Of a DNA stretch of 64,000 nucleotides, positions 10,416-19,165 are shown piece after piece. Within the stretch, counting starts at the first letter, position 1; each line of letters opens with the position of its first letter. The notes beneath the pieces were generated by a model that worked only from the letters and a program-made list of their open reading frames with translations, was not told the origin of the DNA and did no database searches. Source of the DNA: Spirodela intermedia (lineage: Eukaryota; Streptophyta; Magnoliopsida; Alismatales; Araceae); NCBI GenBank assembly GCA_902729315.2, contig LR746280.1, positions 1,232,501-1,296,500 of the forward strand, in the 5' to 3' direction. Position numbers and translations under genes: made by a program.

Positions 10416-11295
10416 TTGTGATATGATCCCATTGGTAAAACTCTGATTTCAGAAGGGAAAACAGGGAGAAACAAGAAACAGCAGAGGAATAGACTCAAGG
10501 GAGGAAAAAGGAAAGATCCAGCCTTCACCTGGGGAGATGTCTGAAGAAGTCTCTTGCCTCCCCTCTTACGACTCACCAGAAAAGGCTGGTCCTTATATAT
10601 TTGGGGAAATCCTAATATACCCATCCATTCCCAATATTTGGACCACTTACCCTCCTGAAAACCCTAATTATTGAGGGTTTTTTGGGGTTTTCTTCTCTCT
10701 CTGATTGTAGGTTAATAATCGGGCCATAACACAATATCTTATGACACTACTGTTTGGGTCAGAGAGGATGGGATTTTGGAACAGCCGATTAAGATTGGGT
10801 TAGAATCAGTAACTTGATTCTGTGAATCCGATTGATTGCCCAAGTTGAAATTTCGGCTCGTTAATCACTTACAGAGGCTACGGATTCTGGGCTTGTCTCA
10901 TTCTAGGTCAAATACAAAATCCATTTGATAAGAGACTTGGTCCAGATAAGAAATAGCACAAAATAAGCAAAATATAAGAAGTTTCAGTGCCTAAGAAAAT
11001 GTTAGACTCATTCTAGATTGACTATAGAATGCATTTTGATAAGAATCTTAGTCCGAATAAGAAAGAGGATAGAAATATGGAAAATAGAATAAAGAAATAG
11101 AGATGTGAAAACCTTAGACTCTTGAGGGACGCTAGAGACCTTCACTTTCCCACAACCTCTTCCCCCCTCTTTCCTTTGCTCACTTGACCCTATCAAAGAC
11201 ATATTTGCCCTTCCCTCATGTTTACACTATCTGGGTGAGTGGGTGGATTATTGTCTTTTGCTGAGATATATATTATACTTATTGAGGGCCTAACA
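10416..11295 (-). mobile_element. LTR-like block, probable 3' LTR of the degraded gypsy element
   Basis: On the minus strand the block would start TGTTAGGCCC at 11295 and end CATATCACA near 10416, giving TG...CA ends. It directly follows the C-terminal integrase remnant, where a 3' LTR belongs, and it has a TATATAAGG motif on the same strand near 10600. It contains an internal diverged duplication (about 10900-10975 and 11005-11075). Sequences similar to its middle part recur at 13570-14085, as expected for a second, rearranged LTR. Boundaries are my reading and not proven; no clear target-site duplication was found. Confidence 0.5.
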
Positions 11296-11299
11296 TTAC

Positions 11300-12345
11300 T
11301 CTTTGTATATAACACCTTGTCCTCAAGATGAAATGAAGGAAAAATGAAGTAAATAACTACAGTTGACTCTCATGAAGAGAATGGATACAACTAGTATGTG
11401 TTGTAGTTGAATTGCCCATGTGAGTTCCTCATCAAGTAATGGGGGAAGAGGTTTGACTAGAATTGGTGATGCCAACTAAGTGTTTAAGCTGTAGAATATG
11501 AAAATTATGGTGAATGATAGTCATTGATAGAAGCGCCAGACAGTAAGCTACTAGTTTAATCTTTTTAAGCACTTGACATGGTCTGACATAATGGGATGTT
11601 AACTCCCCATTCATGGTATGTGCCAACGATTACATGCTGTAGGGATTGAACTTAAGGTACACCCAATCACATGATGTAAAATGAATCATTTAACACTTGA
11701 AATTTGATTATATTTTCATTTGGACTTGCACTTGAAGCACATATTGATTGAGTTAGTATAATATTTGATTGCTTTCTTGTAATTGTTCATCATTATATGA
11801 GATATATGTTGATAGGGTATGTAGATACAATAATGGTGGGGGATCTCAACCATATATAATCTTGAAATGAGTTAATGTTGTGAAGTAATAGAAGTTTATA
11901 TTATACCAATACTCAGACTTATGTCAACTATTTACTCCACATCATTAGTCATTCATTAGAAAAATACTACAAATAAGTTTATAAGCCATGATTAAATACC
12001 TTTTTTGCCCATTAATTTGATGGTGATATATGGTACTTTGACACAACTTTGTGCTCTATACTTAATAAACCTTCAGACAAAAATTATTTAAGAAGATTTT
12101 GTCATAATTACTTACAATAGAACATGAAATGCTCTCTACATGAATAATTTCTTTAGTGAAAAAATAAGTCATGTACTAAGTCATGTATGGATCCTTGAGA
12201 GGTGTGAAATAAACATTTTTAATGAGGTAGTCTACCATCATCATAGTAACATTGAAGTCTTTCAATCCCTGTAATATGTCGATAATGTTCATTAATAAGT
12301 CATCTTATAATTGATTTGGGATTAGAAGTGGCTCCATCATACTTT
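11300..12345 (-). mobile_element. Degraded Ty3/gypsy (chromovirus-like) integrase remnant
   Basis: Translating the minus strand in pieces gives the integrase in the correct order, broken by stops and frameshifts. From high to low coordinate: the core start (PLLIPNQL, near 12335), the strand equivalent to IMVVVDRLSKYAHFIPLKHPY seen as MVDYLIKNVYFTPLKDPYMT (near 12240), VSNYDKIFLNNF (near 12085), a broken form of HPQTDGQTE (near 12010), EYWYNINFYYFTTLTHFKIIYG (near 11900), then the GPY/F module (SHYVRPCQVLKKIKLVAYCLALL, near 11560), IHHNFHILQLKHLVG, PLPPLLDEE and the terminal HLEDKV (11330). The catalytic core is broken by mutations. No gag, protease or reverse transcriptase was found, so the element is an old 5'-truncated copy. 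Confidence 0.85.
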
Positions 12346-12399
12346 TTTTATACATTATTTCACACCACTTCAATAAATGTTGTGTTAAACATTTTTTAG

Positions 12400-12945
12400 A
12401 ATCCATCTCTCATGTCATGAGCAAATGCACAGCCACTGGATGTAACTTGAGGGTAACAGTAACAAAAAGAAATATATTATTCAATTTAGGGCCCTGAGGC
12501 CCTATAAGTACATAACTAGTGGCTATCAAGTCAACTGTCATGTATAAGTGGCTTGACTCATTGACCTCAAATATATGGAGGACCCGACAACATAAAAACA
12601 TGAAGGACATAATATTTTCTAATACTCCCACTTAAGTTGGGGAGTAGATATCTTCCATCTCCAAGTTGCCCAACAATTTTCGCATCATAGGACCAAAGAG
12701 CCCCTTGATAAAAATGTCTGCATATTGGTCTTTGGACTTGACATATTTGATATAAAGTATCTCATTTTCTATTTTCTCCTTGATGAAATAATTATTCGCC
12801 TCCATACACTTAATTTGATTGTGATGTACAAAATTGTGAGCTAGATCTATAATTGACTAATTGTCACATAGAAGCTTAGTGGGTGAACCGTACTGGATCT
12901 TGAGATCTTCTAAGATCCCTTTAATCCATAGCGCTTCACATATGT
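12400..12945 (-). mobile_element. Degraded Ty1/copia RNase H end with polypurine tract and partial LTR
   Basis: On the minus strand, 12945 down to 12640 reads as the C-terminal RNase H of a copia polyprotein: CEALWIKGILEDLKI, SPTKLLCDN (with a stop where the family has KSA), IDLAHNFVHHNQIKCMEANNYFIKEKI, YVKSKDQYADIFIKGL and LGNLEMEDIYSPT, followed by a stop. A polypurine-like AAGTGGGAG then leads into TATTAG (12622), close to the usual TGTTAG LTR start. The rest to about 12400 is probably LTR. Its outer edge meets the gypsy fragment, so the two elements abut in the same orientation. Confidence 0.85.
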
Positions 12946-13488
12946 CTTAAATCATGACTTTAAGTTTGGATTCTACAATAGATCTCGAATCCAATGATTA
13001 TAATTAAGATTCCTCTAAGAAATAAGTAGTAACATGAAGTATATTATGTACTTTATACTATAATCAGAGAGATATCTAGACTTTAACTACCCATTGAGAG
13101 TTTATAACTATCTTTGCTTGGGAGAGAATAAGAAAGGAGGTAAAACCTTGGGGAAAGACAATTTGACCTAATGGTCTATCCACAAAAATCTCCTTCTTCC
13201 TATGGAGAGTGTCAAAATATGCTACTATTAGATAACAACATTAAGAGGTGTGGAATTCACTTAGTTTCTAAGTGCATCTGATACCTGAACCACCCTAAAG
13301 AAGAGAGCATCATTCACGTATTCACCCTATTATTGGAGTGTTGTAAATGGTCTTTGAGAGAGTAGAACCTACCACTCATCACACTAATTCATTTTGGTTA
13401 ACTTCATAATTAGTAGATAATTTATTTTCTTCTTAATCAATTCATGGTTTATGAAGACAAAAAATTAGTTTTTCTATGAAATTCTTAG

Positions 13489-13519
<31 letters not shown>

Positions 13520-13559
13520 ACCTGGATTTCTGAGAATTCTTTAGCGAGAATTATTCTAT
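12946..13559. other. AT-rich transposon-derived spacer
   Basis: There is no recognisable coding similarity. It contains a (TA)n run at about 13487-13515 and sits between the copia remnant and the repeat pair, so it is probably decayed element sequence. Confidence 0.5.
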
Positions 13560-14090
13560 GGAATTAGTACTCAATTGGAGAGGTTGATGAGATTTTGGAT
13601 TAGTTGATCAAGATAATCAACAACTTGAATTTTCTGATCCAATTGATTGTGCATACTAAAATTTTGGCCTATTAATCACATGAGATTGTGAATTTTGGAC
13701 TCATCTCATTCTTGGTCAAATATAAAGTGCATTAGGGAAAGGCCTTTTCAAAAATTTCCACTTGGGCTACTGAGTCATATTGAACCACATTGTCATATTG
13801 CACCTTATGATAAATAGACAATTTATTTTTTCCCTTGATTGGTGAAAATCAGAATTTAAAAGGTTTATGAGATCCTTGTATATGCAATTGATGTGATTTC
13901 TTGGAAACCATTACAATCCATTCTTCTATGAAACTGCTTACATATTCTGGGTTCGGCTTATTCAAGATCAAATATAGAATGCATTCTGAAAAGGCCTTTT
14001 CCAAACTTTGGGCTACTGGGTCATATTAGGCCATGCCGTCACGCTGGGCTCCATCTTGGTTAACCTCATGTTAAATGGGCCGCGTTGACT
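13560..14090 (+). repeat. Diverged tandem repeat upstream of the SDS22 gene, related to sequence at 10.3-11.1 kb
   Basis: Two direct copies can be aligned by eye: about 13690-13810 and 13930-14085. Each runs from a 'CTCATTCTTGGTCAAATATA'-like segment through GGCCTTTTC and GGGCTACTGxGTCATATT. Between them, 13815-13920 (CAATTTATTTTTTCC ... GAAAATCAGAATTT) resembles 10307-10410 just after NUP35, and 13580-13735 resembles 10765-10940. These are probably the remains of the other LTR plus flank. Confidence 0.6.
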
Positions 14091-14150
14091 GATATCTGGG
14101 CTGGTTAGGCCCATTAACATAAGATGACCCTATAAATATGGGAATCATTG
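14060..14150 (+). promoter_or_regulatory. Core promoter of the SDS22 gene: site II-like motifs and TATA box
   Basis: TGGGCC (near 14077) and AGGCCCA (near 14107) are site II-type elements often found in housekeeping promoters. A TATAAATA box at 14131-14138 lies about 140 bases before the ATG. The upstream edge coincides with the end of the second repeat copy, so part of the promoter may derive from a transposon. Confidence 0.6.
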
Positions 14151-14270
14151 CTAGGAGAGAGAAGGGATCTCCAATTTGGACGTGGAAGAAATGGTGATCG
14201 GAATCCGGCGGTGGCTTCAGACCTCGATGGCTGCGGTTTAGGGTTCCTTCGTGAGGTTTGGAGTTCTCCG

Positions 14271-15477
14271 ATGGAAAGCGACGGTGGAAAGGAGTCGGAG
14301 CCCGAGTTGAAGGGAGGTGGTGGAGGAGAGGGAGAGACGGAGGAGGGCTCTGCCCGGACCCACCTCGACCTGACGAGCTTCCAGCTCCATGATCTCGGAG
14401 GAGTTGATATCCCCGAAACACTGGTGGAGTTGGATCTGACGGCAAACAGGCTCACCACGCTGGATGTGCGAATCAACCTCCTTTCTTGTCTCAACAAGCT
14501 GTCGCTACGGCAGAATCTATTTGATGACGACGGCATCGCCCCCATTTCACAGTGGACGGCGATTTCTGGATTACAGGTATTGTGACTGCAACGACACTAT
14601 GATTTCCTGGATGCCAAGGTGTGAAGTTGTTGTGATGAGTGTCAGGATATTTGAAAAAAAATATTTGGTATCTGAAAGTCCACGGGAATTTTTTTCCTTA
14701 GCCAGTTAATGCAAATAGGAGGTCGTTTTTGATATTTTTCGTTTTTACTTATTTGATCAGCTTGTGAGTATCAAGCGGGTGGAATCGGTTGAGCCCTTCC
14801 ATTTTTCTTTCTTGTTAGACAGTTGAGATTGGAAGTTTGGAATTGACATCGTAGTTTCTGTAGCGAGCGTTGCCTGAAGTTTGGTGTATGGAATACATTT
14901 AGGAACATGCTGACATAAGGATCTTGGGCCGTGGGAATACAGAATACCTTATTCATATGTCTGAAGTGTCTATCCAAGATCTATCTATAGCAAAGAAATG
15001 GAAACATTGGGGACTGTAGGTAGGTTTTCCAGAAAATCATCATCGGGCTGTTTTTTTTTTTCAGGTAATGAAGTTTGACGATCAATATGAATACCAAGGG
15101 AACTTACTTTATGAAAAGGGATGGCGTTATTATTGGAGCGAAAATCACGCTCTAGCTTTCAAACAATGTCACAAGATTAGGGTCCTATCCATTTTTTTAT
15201 GATTAAAAACCTTTTCAGATTTCCTCGAAATTTTTTATTTCAAATTTCCCTGAAGAAGTGAGCAAATGTGTGGCTAATTCAGATTGAGTGAAATCCAAGT
15301 CTGTTGAGCCCTTGCTCATTGAGTGCTTCTCCAATATCTCGCTGATCCTTGTCCTAATTACCATACCAATCGTAGAACCTGCTTTTCATGGAAGAAAAAT
15401 ATATTGTGTATAGTTCTCGCTATTTGTAGAGCTGGACTTCTCGAGCTTATTTTTAAGGCTCCCAATTGTTGGTTTTT

Positions 15478-15529
<52 letters not shown>

Positions 15530-17508
15530 CCTTACACGGATTCACTGACTCTCACTCTATTCTCTTCTTTATTTTTCCATCTTCTTTCAATCCATCGCTT
15601 CGTGTACATCCTGGGCAAAGACCTAAAAGTGCGGTTTTCAGCATAATCCTGTTCCTCCGGGTGGTAGAATGGGACTCGCATATGATGTATGTGTTTATGG
15701 ATTTCCAAGGGACTATATCTTGCCGATTGCTGATTTATGTATTTATTTTATTACAATGTTAAGATTCTCTACATACTTTAGCCAATAGAGATGGGAGCTC
15801 ACCAAATTTAGTCACAGGCCCTTGTATTTTCTTGTCCAAAATGACATGTAAATAAGAAAGCTCATCTCTTGAATACATGGGCCTATTTCTATTTTTCTAT
15901 TTTTCTATTTTTCTATTTTTATTTTATTTTATTTTCTTTTCTTTCTTGCATATGTGCTTAGCTGGGAATGTTATTGCCTGCAGGAGCTGGTAATCAGGGA
16001 CAATAGGCTCAGAAGAATACCTGATGTCAGAATTTACAAAAGCCTGGTGGTGTTTGACGTATCTTTCAACGAAATAACTTCCATGAATGGGTTGGCTGAT
16101 GTCTCGAATTTGCTGGAAGAGTTGTATGTCTCGAAGAACGAGGTTACCAAGATGGAGGAACTCTCGCACTTTCATCATCTGAGGATTCTGGAACTCGGTT
16201 CAAATAGATTGCGAGTCAGTTCTTTTTCTCTCTCTCTCCCTGCTTACTTTGATTTTCCGTTGCTCAGAAGAAAGTCAAATAAACTTCTGGCTCTAGAGTG
16301 GACCAGGCCTAGCTACCATGTTCTATACATCACGGGAGAAATTTGGTCTGTTAATTTTCTCAGAGCAGGGTTGTTAATCACCTTGATTGATTGGCGTTGA
16401 ACTTACCTGGTCTTCTCATGAAAAATTTGACTATGATCCAAGCATTCACTCTCAATTGGACATCATTGCGATCATGCTTCCCATTTCATCCGATCCTATG
16501 TTTTCTCCACCATGCTTATTGGTTCAGATTTCAGCTATGAACACGAACACAAGGGTGTAAATTGCGTTGACTTCATCATGACGTGGCAGTCGGGTTGCAA
16601 TCGCAGGTCATGGAGAACCTGGAGAACTTGACAAACTTGGAGGAGCTGTGGCTTGGTCGAAACCGCATCAAGGCAGTAAACCTCTGCGGGCTGAAGCGCA
16701 TCAGGAGAATCAGCCTTCAGAGCAACCGCCTGACATCCATGGCGGGATTTCAGGTTCAAATCCATGAACTATCCACTCCCCATTAGGATCTTAAAGTTCC
16801 CAATATGGAAAGGGTTTGGACCCCCTGCGTCTTGCTCTCAGGACTGCGTCGCCCTGGAAGAACTGTACCTGAGCCATAATGGCATCACCAGAATGGAGGG
16901 CCTGTCCTCCTTGGAGAATCTACGTGTCTTGGACATCTCCAACAACAAACTCACCTTGGTCGAAGGCATCAGCGATCTGACGAGGTAAAAAAAAAAATAA
17001 ATGAAAAAGAAAAAAAAACAACGCCTCTGAGATTTCTTGAGGGTTTTGTCTGTGATTGTTGAACAGGTTAGAGGATCTTTGGCTCAATGACAACCAGATA
17101 CCTTCCCTGGAGGGCTTAGATGCTGCTGTCTCTGGGTCCAGAGAAAAGCTGACGACTTTATATCTCGAGAACAACCCATGTGTACGAATCTCTCTCCTTC
17201 CCTTCTCTTCCCCCCTCGTGCAACTTGCTTTCATTTTAGGGTTCTTTCTTTCTTTTCCACTTATAGGAAGATCATTTGTGGCTGGTTATCTAACGATTCA
17301 AAGGCTCGATCTATATCTTACCTGCCTTACATCGGATAATTTTGATCTAACCCGCCGATTCTTTTCCACCTTTGGGATGGGCGTTGACTTACGGAGGGCT
17401 TTTTCCTCCAACTGATGACTCGCGCAGGCTGGATTGCCAGATTATTTGACGGCTCTCCGCGGAATCTTCCCAAACATTCAGCAGATTGACGCCAACGTGT
17501 TTGAGTGA
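14271..17508 (+). CDS. SDS22-type leucine-rich repeat regulator of protein phosphatase 1 (PPP1R7 homologue)
   Basis: Six exons: 14271-14576, 15984-16214, 16607-16753, 16842-16984, 17067-17181 and 17428-17508, giving 340 aa, normal for the family (about 330-360). After an acidic N-terminus (MESDGGKESEPELK) come about eleven 22-residue SDS22-type LRRs, for example LVELDLTANRLTTLDV, LVIRDNRLRRIPDV, LEELYVSKNEVTKMEEL, LEELWLGRNRIKAVNL, ISLQSNRLTSMAG, LEELYLSHNGITRMEGL and LEDLWLNDNQIPSLEGL. The protein ends with an LRR cap (LPDYLTALRGIFPNIQQIDANVF). SDS22 binds the PP1 catalytic subunit and controls its assembly and targeting; the plant protein is nuclear/cytosolic. All junctions keep phase. Intron 1 is 1.4 kb and contains a CT microsatellite. 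Confidence 0.95.
15481..15525 (+). repeat. (CT)n microsatellite in SDS22 intron 1
   Basis: An uninterrupted run of about 22 CT dinucleotides in the sense strand of the intron. Confidence 0.9.
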
Positions 17509-17757
17509 GAGATTGGCGTTGACGACAGAGGAGACTGATCCGTCGAAGAGTCTCAGCTTCTACACAGGTGATTGCCTTGTCTTCTCTCTGTAGTCGTCTC
17601 TCGTTGACCTTCCTTCCAAGTCTATCTATGATCTTGGGCCCTTTTGGGTAAAACTTGTTCTTCTCAATGTCTCTCTCTAATATTTAATTTAATTGAGAGA
17701 AGTCAACGGGAGGGGAGGAAAACACTTGAAAAGGAAAAACAAAGAAACTGCCGCCGT

Positions 17758-18660
17758 TCACAGGGAAGCCACAGCCATCATCACCAGGGAGGCGAGACCC
17801 GCCGCCACCGGTCGCGGGTCGGCGGCGCTGGGCAGCGGTGCCGCCACCGGTGGGAGGGAGGGCGGCGGGGTCTCCACCAGTTGGAGGGAGGGCGGCGGCG
17901 TCTCCACCGGTGGGAAGGAGGGTGGCGGTGCCTCCACCGGTGGGAGGGAGGGTGGCGGCGCCGCCATCGGTGGGAGGGAGGGTACTGGTGCCACCGCCGG
18001 TGGGAGGACGTCGATGATTAGGCGCTGGCCGTGGGGGCAGTGGCCGGAAGCGCCGCTGATGAAGTAGAGGAGGGCGGCGGCGGGGAGGGGGAAGAGGGTC
18101 TTCCCGTCGTGGAAGGCGGCGGTGGCGTTGGTGGTGTTGCAGTGATAGTAGCCCCTCTTGTCCACCAGCAGCACCGAGTCCTCGCTGCTGTACTCGAAGT
18201 CTGCGCCACCCAGAGACCCTCAGACCAGTAGAGAGAGACAGAGGGAGAGAACCGGAGGAAGAAGAAAGGCAAGCCCGTCGGAGACCAGTAGAGAGAGAAA
18301 ACACGAGAGGAAGAAGACGAAAGCCCATTTGAGTCCAGTAGACAGAAAACACAGGAGGAAGAAGAAGAAAGAAGCCCATCGGAGACCAGTAGAGAGAGAA
18401 AAACAGAGGAGGAACGGGAAAGACAGAAGCCCATCGGAGACCAGTAGACAGAAAACATAGGAGGAAGAAGAAAGAAGCTTACAGAGGGAGTCGCCGGCGC
18501 GAAAGGTGGTCCTGCCTGCCCAGAGGGCGTACATGTCGGCGTGGGCGGGGTCGGGCTCCCGCCACCCCTCCTCGTCGCCCACCTTGAACTGCTCCCCGGC
18601 GGCCACGCTGGCGGCGAGGGAGAGTGCCAAGCAGAGAGCCGTCAGACGACCCCTCTTCAT
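17758..18660 (-). CDS. Early nodulin-like protein (phytocyanin family, non-copper type)
   Basis: Two exons, 18660-18483 and 18200-17758, give 206 aa. A signal peptide (RLTALCLALSLAASVAAG) is followed by the cupredoxin fold: FKVGDEEGWREPD, MYALWAGRTTFRAGDSL, then exon 2 FEYSSEDSVLLVDKRGYYHC and LLYFISGASGHCPHGQRLII. The disulphide Cys pair is present. The first copper His (position of DSV) and the copper Cys (FIS instead of FIC) are missing, as in ENODL proteins. The C-terminal third is a Pro/Ser-rich arabinogalactan-like stretch with repeated 10-residue units (PPSLPPVEAP type), then a hydrophobic tail (GLASLVMMAVASL) that looks like a GPI-anchor signal. It is likely plasma-membrane or wall located, with unknown function. 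An in-frame Met six codons upstream is an alternative start. Confidence 0.92.
18222..18475 (-). repeat. Tandem repeat filling the intron of the nodulin-like gene
   Basis: About five copies of a 50-60 bp unit occupy almost the whole 282-bp intron. On the plus strand each contains GAGACCAGTAGA, a GA-rich stretch, GGAGGAAGAAG and AAGCCCATCGG. In the sense direction the units are pyrimidine-rich. Copies differ by small indels, so this is a diverging minisatellite. Confidence 0.85.
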
Positions 18661-19165
18661 CTCTCTCTCTCTCTTCACTGGCGCTTCAGTGGGTGAGAGG
18701 GTGAGAGGGTGAGTGGGTGAGGGAGAGAATGGCCGAGGAAGGGAGATTGATAGAAAGTAGTGGGCTTTTAAGGGAGAAGGAAGGGGGGGGAGGGTGGGGA
18801 GAGTGGCGGCGGGTGACGGTTACAGCGGTTGCCTTCTCTCCCTGCGTCGGTCCGGCTTCTCACCCCCTGGGGCGGTTGAACAGGGGAACGTGCTCTCGTC
18901 GGATTAAATTCAAATAAATAAATAAAAGCGGTCCACAGTCGTCGGGTATCAGGGTCAAGAGGTCAACCGAGGCATTTGACTGGTTCAAGGAGAATTTTTT
19001 TGCCATGTTTGGAAATGGGCTACAAGAACAGACCTTCGTGGACCATCAGCGGCGCCTGAAACCCAGGCCAGAACCCATTTACAGAGAGAGAAAAGCTGAC
19101 GAATTTACGAAGAAGAAGAAGAAGAAGAAGAAGGTAGATGGAGATGATGTCTGTCTGGACGTCGT
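18661..19165. other. Spacer between the nodulin-like gene and the MUN-domain gene
   Basis: The first part (to about 18900) is the promoter/5' UTR of the nodulin-like gene, with CT and GAGGGTGAG-type iterations. The rest is the 3' flank of the MUN gene and has an (AAG)n run at 19110-19132. No other gene is visible. Confidence 0.6.
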
